DNA from: an uncultured Porphyromonadaceae bacterium
GTDB taxonomy: Bacteria > Bacteroidota > Bacteroidia > Bacteroidales > Muribaculaceae
Length of the DNA stretch: 30,206 nt
Direction: 5' to 3'
NCBI GenBank assembly: GCA_902462525.1
Contig: CABQCA010000010.1
Coordinates: 1-30,206 of the forward strand
Part shown: positions 1-8,328 of the stretch, in pieces
How positions within the stretch are numbered: position 1 is the stretch's first letter
Layout: every line of letters starts with the position of its first letter
Notes under the pieces: generated by a model
Database searches by the model: none
The model's input: only the letters and a program-made list of their open reading frames with translations
What the model was told of the DNA's origin: nothing
Program-made: the position numbers and the translations under genes

Positions 1-488
1 TCGGCACTGTTGTCGAAAATCATCCATGCGTCGACTATCGGCATGAACACGTTGAAAAGATTGTCGAGTCCGCGATAATAGCGGCGGTAAATTACATCGG
101 TAGGTATATTGTGACCGCCTTCGCTCACACGCTTCGACACACGCTGCACAGCCAGCTCGGGCGACGGCAACCAGAAGAATATCAGAATCACCTGATAGCC
201 CTCGGCATGGGCACGATTCACCAGATGGCGGTAAGTGCCCGTTGACAACGTGGTTTCGATGGCAAACGAGCGGCGTTCCTTCATCAGAATCGATATGCGA
301 GTCAGCATGAGACGGCCCGCCACGAAAGCCACAGCCGAAGGGTCGAAAGGCGACAGACCTTTCGCTATCTCGTCGGCGTTGACGTAGTCGCGGCAATGCA
401 GAATTTCGGGCAGCACGGCCATCGATGCGGTCGTTTTGCCGGCACCGTTCGGGCCGGCGATAATGTAGAGCCTCGGTTCCTGGTCCAT
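1..488 (-). CDS. Zeta-toxin-like P-loop kinase, C-terminus cut by window edge
   Basis: The reading frame opens with ATG at 488 (MDQEPRLYIIAGPNGAGKTT) and stays open to base 1, so about 162 residues are visible and the C-terminus lies outside the window. A Walker A motif, GPNGAGKT, covers residues 12-19. It is followed by a NADEIAKGLSPFDP segment and then SFAIETTLSTGTY, the arrangement seen in Zeta-toxin/UDP-GlcNAc-kinase family ATPases. Family knowledge: Zeta toxins phosphorylate UDP-N-acetylglucosamine, but many stand-alone chromosomal relatives in Bacteroidota have no proven toxicity. The gene directly upstream is a helical-repeat protein, and no small antitoxin ORF is seen on that side. 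A promoter matching the Bacteroidota consensus lies at 529-560, so the gene appears to be transcribed on its own. Family call is firm; biological role is open. Confidence 0.82.
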   Translation of the reverse strand, partial: MDQEPRLYIIAGPNGAGKTTASMAVLPEILHCRDYVNADEIAKGLSPFDPSAVAFVAGRLMLTRISILMKERRSFAIETTLSTGTYRHLVNRAHAEGYQVILIFFWLPSPELAVQRVSKRVSEGGHNIPTDVIYRRYYRGLDNLFNVFMPIVDAWMIFDNSA

Positions 489-528
489 AACAAGTTTGCG
501 CTTTTATACGCATTATATTTATATAACG

Positions 529-560
529 CAAATATAGCGAAAAAGTCGTGCACTCACAAA
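529..560 (-). promoter_or_regulatory. Bacteroidota-type promoter for the Zeta-like gene
   Basis: Read on the minus strand, TTTG (557-560) is followed after 20 nt by TATATTTG (529-536). This is an exact match to the TTTG-N19-21-TAnnTTTG pattern of the primary sigma factor in Bacteroidota. The start codon is at 488, giving a leader of roughly 35 nt. Confidence 0.7.
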
Positions 561-572
561 TTTAATTGGGCC

Positions 573-649
573 GATAGGCTGACAGGCTGACGGGCTGACA
601 GGCTGACGGGCTGACATGCTGACGGGCTGGCATGCTGACGGGCTGGCAT
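573..649. repeat. Degenerate 8-bp tandem array (GACGGGCT family)
   Basis: About nine and a half head-to-tail octamers, in order: GATAGGCT, GACAGGCT, GACGGGCT, GACAGGCT, GACGGGCT, GACATGCT, GACGGGCT, GGCATGCT, GACGGGCT, then a partial GGCAT. The array fills the gap between the Zeta-like promoter and the stop codon of the helical-repeat gene. The same octamer, as AGCCCGTC, recurs at 13715-13766. Confidence 0.85.
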
Positions 650-670
650 ATGAATCACCTCGCTCACCTT

Positions 671-2146
671 TCAACCGAATTTCGATATCGAAAGCAAATC
701 GAAATACTCCCAGTAGAGTTTGTCGGAGGCCGGATGTGTACGCACCTTGTCGGCCAGCGTGGCCAGCGTGCGCGAAGCCATACGGATAGGAATAGGCGCC
801 GAACTGAAAAAGCTCTCGAAAGCAGGCATCACCTCGTCGAGAAGCGACTGAGCTTCGTCACCATGGCCGGTTTTCATAAGCGACACTACGCATATATAGA
901 TGTGCGAAGCACCGCGAAGCGGTATCTGAGTTATCTCCTCAAGCATGGGATTGCCCTCGGTGATAGTCACTATTTCGTCGTATCGGCCAAGAGCGAAAAG
1001 CGCCTCGATGTACGAAGCAAACTCAATGACATCGAGCGGACGCAGCTGACGTGTGACACCCAGAATGCCGGCTATTCCCTCGAACGATGAGCGGATAGTG
1101 AGCACATTGATTGTTTCGGAAAGCTCCTCGGACGACATCTCGGCGCCCCCGTTGGCCGCCATATAGGTGCTGTAGAGAGTGGCGGCATCGTCGGCATTGC
1201 ACATCAGAAGCTGCCGCAGGGCACGGATTTCGGTGGGATGTTCATCGAAAAACTTGCGAAGTTCCGATACTGCCGTGGCATTGTCGCCGTTCTGCACCAG
1301 CAACGCACAGCGACAGTCGGTGAAAACGAACTCGTCGGGGTGCTCGCTTTTAAGAGTCCTGAGCATATCGATAGCCTCACGCCTCAGATAAGGAGCATTG
1401 GAGTAGACTGTGTCGGCAAGATTGAGAAGAGCCTCGGGATTATCGGCGCCAAGGGCGCGGGCTGTGTCGAAGGTTTGCCGCGCGTCACCCTCACGTCCCA
1501 GCCGGGCCTGCGCGCGGAAAAGGGTGGCCCAGTAGGCGATAGCGAAAGGTTCGGCCTCGATAAGTTCCTCGGCGATATCGGCCACGGCCTCGTTGTCGCC
1601 CTGCTCGTCGGCCTCCTGCATCACTTCATAGAGAAGTGCGGGCAGAAAAGAGGCTTTCTTGCGCAACTGCGGCAGATGATCCTTCACCCACTGATAGCAG
1701 CCAAGGTCGAAAGCGAGGTCGATGAACCGAATCGTCTCCTCGTCGGAAAACGACTGGTACTGCTCCATAAGGAACGACAGGGCGGCGCCGGGGTCGGCCG
1801 GATGATTGGCTTCGAGACGTACGATGTCGAAAAGTAGCGAGGCATGGTCGGCATTGTCGGCAACAAAGGCAGCGGCACTGCCGTCCTTTAGTTCCTTATC
1901 GGCATCTTCAAGGTCGAAATAAAGAAGTGCACGCCGCTCTTTCAGCGGCACGCTTTCGGGATAGAGGCGCGCACCGAGGTAAAGAACCTCGGCACGCACA
2001 TAGTCGTCGGATATATCGCCTGCGTAGTCGAAAATCTCCACGAGTTCATCCTCGTCGAAGAAACGGTCGGATGCCGGTTCCTTAAGCGACTTACGGAAAC
2101 TGCCGTACAGTTCCTGGCGGGGATTGGATTCGTCGTCGTAACTCAT
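671..2146 (-). CDS. Helical-repeat (TPR-like) protein, cytoplasmic
   Basis: 491 residues with no signal peptide or membrane segment. The protein is acidic and almost entirely helical in character. It contains repeated A/L/Y-rich helix pairs, such as IAYWATLFRAQARLGREGDA and PEALLNLADTVYSNAPYLRR, that resemble tetratricopeptide repeats. The ATG at 2146 lies one base after the glnS stop codon (TGA, complement of 2148-2150). The two genes are therefore almost certainly co-transcribed and probably translationally coupled. TPR-type solenoids act as protein-binding scaffolds; no partner or catalytic residue can be named from sequence. The link to glnS is positional only. The stop is followed directly by the octamer array. 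Confidence 0.8.
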   Translation of the reverse strand: MSYDDESNPRQELYGSFRKSLKEPASDRFFDEDELVEIFDYAGDISDDYVRAEVLYLGARLYPESVPLKERRALLYFDLEDADKELKDGSAAAFVADNADHASLLFDIVRLEANHPADPGAALSFLMEQYQSFSDEETIRFIDLAFDLGCYQWVKDHLPQLRKKASFLPALLYEVMQEADEQGDNEAVADIAEELIEAEPFAIAYWATLFRAQARLGREGDARQTFDTARALGADNPEALLNLADTVYSNAPYLRREAIDMLRTLKSEHPDEFVFTDCRCALLVQNGDNATAVSELRKFFDEHPTEIRALRQLLMCNADDAATLYSTYMAANGGAEMSSEELSETINVLTIRSSFEGIAGILGVTRQLRPLDVIEFASYIEALFALGRYDEIVTITEGNPMLEEITQIPLRGASHIYICVVSLMKTGHGDEAQSLLDEVMPAFESFFSSAPIPIRMASRTLATLADKVRTHPASDKLYWEYFDLLSISKFG

Positions 2147-2147
2147 T

Positions 2148-3854
2148 TCAGGCTTTTTTCTGCACCTTTTCCCAGGTGTCTTTAAGGGCTATTGTACGGT
2201 TGAAAACGGGGTGTTCGGGAGTGCTGTCGTAGTCGGGAGTGAAGTATCCCACCCGCTGGAACTGGAACTTGCTGCCGGGCTGTGCCGATGCCATGATGAA
2301 CGGCTCGAGTTTCACACCCTGAACGACACGCAACGACTCGGGGTTGAGCATTTCACGGAAATCGCGGTCGGGTTCTGCGGCCGGATTCTCGACATCGAAA
2401 AGACGGTCATAGAGACGCACCTCGGCGTCGACGGCGTGAGGCGCCGACACCCAGTGGAGCGTGCCTTTCACCTTGCGGTTGGCACCGGGCATGCCGCTGA
2501 GTGTGTCGGGGTCGTAGGAGCAGCGAAGCTCTGTGATATTGCCGGCGGCATCTTTCACCACTTCGTCGCACTTGATGATATATGCGCCTTTGAGACGCAC
2601 CTCGGCGCCGGGAGCCAGACGGAAAAACTTCTTGGGAGGATTTTCCATGAAGTCGTCGCGCTCGATATAGATTTCGCGTGAGAAAGGCATGTCGTGTGTG
2701 CCGGATTCGGGGTCTTCCGGATTATTTTCCATGCTTACGGTCTCGACCTTGCCCTCGGGATAGTTTGTGATTACAACCTTAAGCGGATTTACAACCGCCA
2801 TCACGCGGGTGGCGATGCGGTTGAGGTCGTCGCGTACGGCGTGTTCGAGCAGGCTCACGCTGTTGAGAGCCTCGTACTTGGTGTAACCTATGGTGTCGAT
2901 GAAGTTACGGATTGAAGCTGGAGTGTAGCCGCGGCGGCGCATACCCGATATTGTCGGCATCCGGGGATCGTCCCAGCCGGCCACAAGACCTTCTTTCACC
3001 AGTTGCAGCAACTTGCGCTTGCTCATCACGGTGTAAGTGAGGTTCAGACGGTTGAACTCGATCTGACGCGGGCAATAGCTCTCGTCAGCAAGTTCCTTGA
3101 CAAAATATTCGTAGAGAGGACGGTGCACCACAAACTCAAGAGTGCAGATCGAGTGTGTCACACCCTCGAAATAATCGCTCTGGCCATGGGCGAAGTCGTA
3201 CATCGGATACACCTTCCATGTTGTGCCGGTACGGTGGTGGGGAGTCTTGATGATGCGGTACATTATGGGGTCGCGGAAGTGCATGTTCGGCGATGCCATG
3301 TCGATTTTGGCGCGCAGCACGCGCGAACCCTCGTCGAACTCACCGGCGTTCATACGCATGAACAGATCGAGATTCTCTTCCGGAGTGCGGTTGCGGTAGG
3401 GACTTTCCTCACCAGGAGTCTGCGGTGTGCCTTTCTGACGGGCTATTTCTTCCGACGACTGATCGTCGACATAAGCTTTGCCCTCCTTTATGAGGCGCAC
3501 GGCAAGATCGAAAAGCTGAGGAAAATAATCGGAGGCATAGTATTCACGGTCACCCCAGTCGAAACCAAGCCAGTGGATATCCTCACGGATAGAATCGACA
3601 TACTCTACATCTTCCTTCACAGGGTTGGTATCATCGAATCGAAGATTGCACGTGCCGCCGAAACGCTCGGCAACTCCGAAATCCATGCAGATAGCCTTGG
3701 CATGGCCGATATGCAGATAGCCGTTCGGTTCGGGCGGGAAACGGGTACTCAGGCGACCTCCGTTACGGCCGGCCTGAAGATCGTTGTACACTTCTTCTTC
3801 CACAAAATTGAGGGGCCTTTTCTCCTCGGCGCCCGTCACTTCATTCTGAGCCAT
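2148..3854 (-). CDS. glnS: Glutaminyl-tRNA synthetase
   Basis: 568 residues, a usual size for bacterial GlnRS. It charges tRNA-Gln with glutamine in the cytoplasm. The class I signatures are plain: HIGH at residues 48-51 within PPEPNGYLHIGHAKAI, and the KMSKS-type loop VMSKRK at about 276-281. The TPHHRTGTTWKVYPMYDFAH segment and the C-terminal anticodon-binding beta-barrel half are also present. The start is ATG at 3854, 39 bases downstream of a good -7 element. The downstream helical-repeat gene begins one base after its stop. Direct charging by GlnRS would remove the need for a GatCAB-only route to Gln-tRNA; I cannot see gat genes here. Confidence 0.97.
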   Translation of the reverse strand: MAQNEVTGAEEKRPLNFVEEEVYNDLQAGRNGGRLSTRFPPEPNGYLHIGHAKAICMDFGVAERFGGTCNLRFDDTNPVKEDVEYVDSIREDIHWLGFDWGDREYYASDYFPQLFDLAVRLIKEGKAYVDDQSSEEIARQKGTPQTPGEESPYRNRTPEENLDLFMRMNAGEFDEGSRVLRAKIDMASPNMHFRDPIMYRIIKTPHHRTGTTWKVYPMYDFAHGQSDYFEGVTHSICTLEFVVHRPLYEYFVKELADESYCPRQIEFNRLNLTYTVMSKRKLLQLVKEGLVAGWDDPRMPTISGMRRRGYTPASIRNFIDTIGYTKYEALNSVSLLEHAVRDDLNRIATRVMAVVNPLKVVITNYPEGKVETVSMENNPEDPESGTHDMPFSREIYIERDDFMENPPKKFFRLAPGAEVRLKGAYIIKCDEVVKDAAGNITELRCSYDPDTLSGMPGANRKVKGTLHWVSAPHAVDAEVRLYDRLFDVENPAAEPDRDFREMLNPESLRVVQGVKLEPFIMASAQPGSKFQFQRVGYFTPDYDSTPEHPVFNRTIALKDTWEKVQKKA

Positions 3855-3892
3855 AATATGATTGATTTTGAGTTTCTATTCTTTTCAAACTG

Positions 3893-3923
3893 CAAATATA
3901 GCCAAAATTTGTGAATTCCCACA
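3893..3923 (-). promoter_or_regulatory. Promoter of glnS operon
   Basis: On the minus strand TATATTTG (3893-3900) matches the -7 consensus TAnnTTTG exactly. A weaker -33 element, TGTG (3920-3923), lies 19 nt upstream. It sits 39 nt ahead of the glnS ATG. Confidence 0.55.
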
Positions 3924-3968
3924 TTGCACGATTCCTTTACGCAGGCAATTTTTGATTTAACAGCATAC

Positions 3969-3998
3969 AAAAAAAGGGCCTCGGCTGAAGCCGGGGCC
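3969..3998 (-). terminator. Rho-independent terminator of capD-DUF4923 operon
   Basis: On the minus strand a 9-bp GC-rich stem, GGCCCCGGC / GCCGAGGCC (one G-U pair), closes a 4-nt loop. It is followed by a run of seven T (3969-3975). It lies 26 nt past the stop codon of the DUF4923 gene. Confidence 0.85.
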
Positions 3999-4023
3999 GT
4001 GTATGATGATTTTGCAATAATGA

Positions 4024-4689
4024 CTAATCGGCGGATTTGAGCCGGAAACCGAGATAAACGCCTTCGTAGGAGTTGAGGAGCGACGTAATGGCATTGAGAG
4101 TGCTGATGTTGAGTCTGCCTCCCACCAGTGTGAGAATCTGCACAAGACGCGTAGAATCAAACGTGAGATAGAGCGTGCCTCCGGCTTTTTTGGCATGGGC
4201 CGACATTTTGCCGAGATTGATTTTGCCCAAAGCCTTGAAGTTGAATATCAGCTGTCCGTCATCGGTTTTCTCGACGGTACCTTTAAGGCGCGCAACTCCG
4301 AGTTTCATGTCGAAGTTGTGCAGCGAATCGACGGTGAGTGTGGTTGCATTGAGGCGCAACTTCACATAGTAAGGTTCGAGCTTCTTCTCGACGGCCGCAG
4401 AGGCAGCGGCACCGCCTGCTTTCTTGAGTGCGTTCTCCGATTCGAAAGACACCGAAGGAGCTTCGTACTTCCACGTACCCTCAAGTTCGTCGAGGGTGAA
4501 TTTGTCGCTGGCAACAAAGCCGCTTATCACGGAGCCGAGCTGTCCGAGTGGATTGGAGCTGCCGGCGGAATCGTTTTTAGCGGCGGCTCCGGCAAGACCG
4601 CCGAGAATATCCTTCAGAGTCTGAGCCTGCGTCGGCATGAAAGCCAGCGACATTACGGCCAAAACGCAGAGTATTGTTCTTTTTATCAT
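4024..4689 (-). CDS. DUF4923-family secreted protein
   Basis: 221 residues. An N-terminal signal peptide (MIKRTILCVLAVMSLAFMPTQAQ, probably cut after TQA or AQA) sends it to the periplasm or beyond. The rest has a glycine/alanine-rich stretch, then LDELEGTWKYEAPSVSFESE, a lipocalin-like opening. Beta-rich sequence follows, ending with YEGVYLGFRLK. I recognise the organisation as the Bacteroidota DUF4923 family, whose function is unknown. Its ATG overlaps the stop of the upstream 4,6-dehydratase by 4 bases (ATGA), so the two are translated from one message. The operon ends at the terminator at 3969-3998. A role in surface-polysaccharide biology is suggested only by that coupling. Confidence 0.75.
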   Translation of the reverse strand: MIKRTILCVLAVMSLAFMPTQAQTLKDILGGLAGAAAKNDSAGSSNPLGQLGSVISGFVASDKFTLDELEGTWKYEAPSVSFESENALKKAGGAAASAAVEKKLEPYYVKLRLNATTLTVDSLHNFDMKLGVARLKGTVEKTDDGQLIFNFKALGKINLGKMSAHAKKAGGTLYLTFDSTRLVQILTLVGGRLNISTLNAITSLLNSYEGVYLGFRLKSAD

Positions 4690-6686
4690 CGCATTACTTG
4701 TATTTCTGTCATATTCTCGCTACCGTCCTCAGTAGAGATTTCGGTGTCGATTTCCTGATAGATAGAGTTATTGGACTTGAATTCCGGCACCATATGCTTC
4801 ATTTCGGCTACTATATCGTGGCTGGGACCGCGGTGCAGACAGGCTGCAAGGCGTTCGAGGTGCTCCGAAACGTCCTTGAAACTATAAGTGCGCACGCGGG
4901 CTATCATTATCTTCTTATGATGAGTGGCAATAGTGTGTTCCTTTTCGTTGAGGAGTTCCTCATAGAGTTTTTCGCCGGGACGCAGCCCGGTCTCCACTAT
5001 CTGAATATCACGCCCCACACGCAGCCCCGACAGAGAAATCATTCGCTCTGCAAGGTCCCATATTTTCACGGGCTGTCCCATGTCAAATACAAATATTTCA
5101 CCTCCCTGCCCCATAATGCCTGCTTCGAGAACAAGCGAGCATGCTTCGGGGATTGTCATAAAGTAACGTATGATGTCGCGGTGAGTGATGGTGACAGGGC
5201 CACCCTGTTCTATCTGCTTGCGGAACAGAGGTATTACAGAACCGTTCGAGCCGAGAACATTGCCGAAACGTGTGGTAATGAACCGCGTCGAAGGTTCGTC
5301 GGAAGTGTTGCGCAGATGATAGAAGAGTGACTGTACGTAGATTTCGGCAATGCGCTTTGAGGCTCCCATGACGTTAGTGGGATTGACGGCTTTGTCGGTA
5401 GAAATCATCACAAATTTCTCGACACCGTATTTGACCGAAAGGTCGGCCACGTTCTTGGTGCCGAAAATGTTGGTGAGAACAGCCTCCTGCGGGTTGCGCT
5501 CCATCATGGGCACATGCTTGTAGGCTGCTGCATGGAACACATAGCGCGGGTTATATTTCTTAAACGCACGCTCTATGCGTTCGCGATTGGCCACATCGCC
5601 TATGAAGAGATGGATGCGTGTGTCGGGGAATGTAGCCTCCATTTCGAGCTGCATTTCGTGCATCGGGGTCTCGGCCTGATCGAGAAGCACAATTTCGCGG
5701 GCGCCCATCTTGGCCACCTGACGCACTATTTCACTGCCTATAGAGCCGGCGGCTCCTGTAATCATCACCACCTGATTGCGGATAACGCTGCGGATAGTAG
5801 GATTGTCGGTGTGGATAGGCTCGCGCCCAAGAAGGTCTTCGATGCGGATATCGTGCACATGATTGGAAAGCGACGGCATGTTCCCGCCCTCGACGTCGAA
5901 TTCCTCGACATGATTCATCATCAGCAGTTTGATGTGATTCTTGAGGAAAACATCGGCTGTGCCCGAGCGCATGAGTTCAAGCTGTGATGAAAGGAACAGC
6001 AGCGTGTCGCACTTATAGTAGGCAAAAACCTGAGCTACCGTATCAGGATCGAAGGCAAGAATAGGCACGCCGTTGACGGTAGTGTCGATCTTATGATTCG
6101 AGAGGCTGAGAAGCGCAACGGGGTCGAAATGACCTTCGTACTCGTTTTTAAGCGCCGCGGCGAGGAAAAATGAATTGATCGACGAGCCGAGCATTATCAC
6201 ACGTGTGCGGCGTGTATCGGTCTGCGACACCTGCAGGTAGAGATACTTAATCGACAGTCGCATCAGCAGCATAAGGGTGAATGTCATCACAGCGACTATG
6301 AAGATGTTCCAGATGCTGAAATAATAGAATCCTGCCGTGAAGTATGTTATCAGCGACACCGCAGTAAGCAGCAGCGAAGCCGTTACTACCAGCAGAACGA
6401 TGCGGTAGGTATCCTCTATTACCGACAGACGGATAATGTAGCGGCTCGTGCCCAGTGCGAAAGCAAGAACGGCATAAACCCCGAATTCAAGAATCGCACG
6501 CGTGAGAGGCGAATAAATGACTCCGTCTCCGTGGACGGTGTGGTAACCGAAAGCAAAAGTAAGACCGCAACTGAATGCAATCACGATAAGGTCGGCGAGA
6601 AACACCATCCATTTCGGCGAAGGCTTGGCTACAAATGCGCGAACTATGTTTGAATTTGCAAGTGCGTTGATAATCTTTCTTTTCAT
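4686..6686 (-). CDS. Membrane nucleotide-sugar 4,6-dehydratase (CapD/PglF/WbpM type)
   Basis: 666 residues from ATG at 6686; the frame extends to a TTG at 6701, but the ATG has an AT-rich leader and is preferred. The N-terminal third has about four to five hydrophobic helices anchoring it in the inner membrane, followed by a Rossmann-like middle domain. The C-terminal SDR domain carries TGAAGSIG (310-317) for NAD(P) binding, YKHVPMMERNPQEAV, TDK (430-432) and Met440-x3-Lys444. Family knowledge: in PglF and WbpM the usual catalytic Tyr is Met, as here. These enzymes convert UDP-GlcNAc to UDP-4-keto-6-deoxy sugar for capsule, O-antigen or glycan synthesis. The sugar-nucleotide substrate is inferred. 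It overlaps the DUF4923 gene by 4 bases; no glycosyltransferases are adjacent. Confidence 0.92.
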   Translation of the reverse strand: MKRKIINALANSNIVRAFVAKPSPKWMVFLADLIVIAFSCGLTFAFGYHTVHGDGVIYSPLTRAILEFGVYAVLAFALGTSRYIIRLSVIEDTYRIVLLVVTASLLLTAVSLITYFTAGFYYFSIWNIFIVAVMTFTLMLLMRLSIKYLYLQVSQTDTRRTRVIMLGSSINSFFLAAALKNEYEGHFDPVALLSLSNHKIDTTVNGVPILAFDPDTVAQVFAYYKCDTLLFLSSQLELMRSGTADVFLKNHIKLLMMNHVEEFDVEGGNMPSLSNHVHDIRIEDLLGREPIHTDNPTIRSVIRNQVVMITGAAGSIGSEIVRQVAKMGAREIVLLDQAETPMHEMQLEMEATFPDTRIHLFIGDVANRERIERAFKKYNPRYVFHAAAYKHVPMMERNPQEAVLTNIFGTKNVADLSVKYGVEKFVMISTDKAVNPTNVMGASKRIAEIYVQSLFYHLRNTSDEPSTRFITTRFGNVLGSNGSVIPLFRKQIEQGGPVTITHRDIIRYFMTIPEACSLVLEAGIMGQGGEIFVFDMGQPVKIWDLAERMISLSGLRVGRDIQIVETGLRPGEKLYEELLNEKEHTIATHHKKIMIARVRTYSFKDVSEHLERLAACLHRGPSHDIVAEMKHMVPEFKSNNSIYQEIDTEISTEDGSENMTEIQVMR

Positions 6687-6796
6687 ATAAAAGCAGAACA
6701 ATAACGGCCTCTTGTGGTGGCAACAACGGATTTGAACAACGATAATTTTCGGTCGGAAACAATGGCCGGCCGAACACTATTCTGTTAAAAACTCCG

Positions 6797-6828
6797 CAAA
6801 AATAATATCTTTTTTTATAATAAACAAG
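6797..6828 (-). promoter_or_regulatory. Promoter of capD-like operon
   Basis: On the minus strand CTTG (6825-6828), then 20 nt, then TATTTTTG (6797-6804). It has a full match to the -7 pattern and three of four bases at -33. This predicts a leader of about 100 nt ahead of ATG 6686. Confidence 0.6.
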
Positions 6829-6855
6829 TCCAATGTAGTTCACAACCAATTAAAC

Positions 6856-6863
6856 GGGGGGGG
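6856..6863. repeat. G8 homopolymer tract
   Basis: Eight consecutive G on the plus strand, in otherwise AT-rich intergenic DNA, about 27 bp upstream of the -33 element of the capD-like operon. A simple-sequence tract of this length can slip in replication. Confidence 0.9.
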
Positions 6864-6909
6864 TAATTACATGGCTATCAGTCATTTAGCAGGCATAAGC
6901 CAGTTTATT

Positions 6910-6948
6910 AAAAAAAACGCTCCGCAGAGGTTTTAAGCCTGCGGAGCG
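6910..6948 (-). terminator. Rho-independent terminator of ompA-like gene
   Basis: A perfect 10-bp stem, CGCTCCGCAG (6918-6927) with CTGCGGAGCG (6939-6948), encloses an 11-nt loop. A8 at 6910-6917 reads as a T-tract on the minus strand. It lies 25 nt beyond the porin stop codon. Confidence 0.92.
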
Positions 6949-6972
6949 GTTCTGGATATAGGGAGATTGCTG

Positions 6973-8181
6973 TTATTCGGCAGTATTATTGAAGATTACA
7001 ATGCGGTTCCAGTTGTTTTCACCGTAGGGCTGAACGTCAGAGCCGTTGGCCTGGATAGAAAGACGGTCGGGGTTGATGCCGTACTTGTTGACAAGAGTGT
7101 CGTAGACAGCCTGGGCGCGGCGTTTGGAGAGACCCATGTTGTAGGCGGCGGTGCCGGTATCCTTGTCGGCGTAGCCTACGATGGTAACATTCTGGTCAGG
7201 ATTAGCCTTCATCCATTCGGCGGTGTTATAGACATTCACCATTTCCATAGAGGAAATCTTGGCCGAGTTCAGCGAGAAGCGTACGGTAGCCATCATAGGA
7301 GCAGGAGTCTCGACTACGGCAGCCTCAACTACTTCGGGGCACGGGAGCTGGGCTTCGGCAGCGGCCAGAGCGGCTGCGGTAGTGGCAAGAGCGCCGCGAA
7401 GATCATTGACCTGATTGTTGAGGTTGTCGATGTATCCCAGATAATCGCAGGGGTTATACGACTTGTAGTCGCGTCCGCCGAAAGTAATGGCGAAACCGCC
7501 GGTGCATGTAACATTGATGTCGATGGGTCGTCCGTAGGCAATGTTGTTGAAATTGTCGCCATAGAACGAAGCACGGGCTTCAGCAAAGAAGTCGACATAT
7601 TTGCTCAGGCGGAAGCGGAGCTGCAGACCGCCCGAAACAGGAAGCGTCCATGAGCTGCTTTTGCGGCCGCCGCTGTGCTTGGCAATCGTGCCGGCGGGCT
7701 CTTCGTGCCACAGATAAGTGCCGCCAAGACCTACGAAAGGTACAATCGAGAACACGCGTTTGGAATCGACGCCGCCGAGTGAGTTGAACATATCCCACAT
7801 AAAGTCGAGGTTGGCATTCACATAGTCGGCCCTGTCCATACCATTGTTTTCCCAGTGAAGGGCGCCGCCGTAGAAACCAAGACGCCAGCCCATATAGGGC
7901 GAGAACCATTTGCCGAAGCCAATATTATAGTTTGCGGTGAAGTGGCTCTCACGGTCGCCCTTAGCATTGCGGCCTTCTACGAAAGGCACTGCCACACCGG
8001 CTCCGGCCTGGATAAACCAGTTGCTTTTTTTGTCGACGTAGTAGTGAGTCTTACAGGGGACTTCGGAAGCGACGACAGTCTCTTCTTCAACTACTACAGT
8101 TTCATCCTGTGCAGAAGCATTGATTGCTGGCAGCAGGAAAGCGCTTGTCATTGCAGCGGTAAAGAGAATGTTCTTTTTCAT
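6973..8181 (-). CDS. OmpA-family outer-membrane porin
   Basis: 402 residues. The signal peptide MKKNILFTAAMTSAFLLPAINASA is probably cleaved after residue 24. Residues about 45-250 look like an outer-membrane beta-barrel with alternating aromatic strands (WFIQAGAGVAVPF, GKWFSPYMGWRLGFYGGAL). A helical linker with alternating small residues follows (DNLNNQVNDLRGALATTAAA). Residues about 298-400 form an OmpA-like peptidoglycan-binding domain, with GYADKDTG (Asp339) and NMGLSKRRAQAV (Arg355 region). Family knowledge: such proteins anchor the outer membrane to peptidoglycan and are abundant in Bacteroidota. Only a weak -7 candidate (CAACTTTG, complement of 8213-8220) is visible upstream. A small leader hairpin, TGTCGC/GCGACA (8254-8272), lies further up. 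A strong terminator follows. Confidence 0.92.
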   Translation of the reverse strand: MKKNILFTAAMTSAFLLPAINASAQDETVVVEEETVVASEVPCKTHYYVDKKSNWFIQAGAGVAVPFVEGRNAKGDRESHFTANYNIGFGKWFSPYMGWRLGFYGGALHWENNGMDRADYVNANLDFMWDMFNSLGGVDSKRVFSIVPFVGLGGTYLWHEEPAGTIAKHSGGRKSSSWTLPVSGGLQLRFRLSKYVDFFAEARASFYGDNFNNIAYGRPIDINVTCTGGFAITFGGRDYKSYNPCDYLGYIDNLNNQVNDLRGALATTAAALAAAEAQLPCPEVVEAAVVETPAPMMATVRFSLNSAKISSMEMVNVYNTAEWMKANPDQNVTIVGYADKDTGTAAYNMGLSKRRAQAVYDTLVNKYGINPDRLSIQANGSDVQPYGENNWNRIVIFNNTAE

Positions 8182-8328
8182 TTCAGATGATTTTGTTAGA
8201 CTGTTAATATTTCAAAGTTGACATACGCGGTTGATGTTTATTTCATCCCTCGCTGTCGCCGTTTGAGCGACATTTGAAATAGTAACAAGCCTTTTTTTAA
8301 GTTTGTTCAGCTTAGCAGTCAAAAAAAA

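Noticed and set aside
573..649. CRISPR array
   Set aside because: Units are 8 bp with no spacers and there are no cas genes in the window.
632..1090. 152-codon plus-strand frame starting in the octamer array
   Set aside because: It overlaps the C-terminus of the helical-repeat gene on the other strand and begins in repeat sequence.
8254..8272. Riboswitch or thermosensor upstream of the OmpA-like gene
   Set aside because: Only a 6-bp hairpin is visible and no known riboswitch core is recognised.
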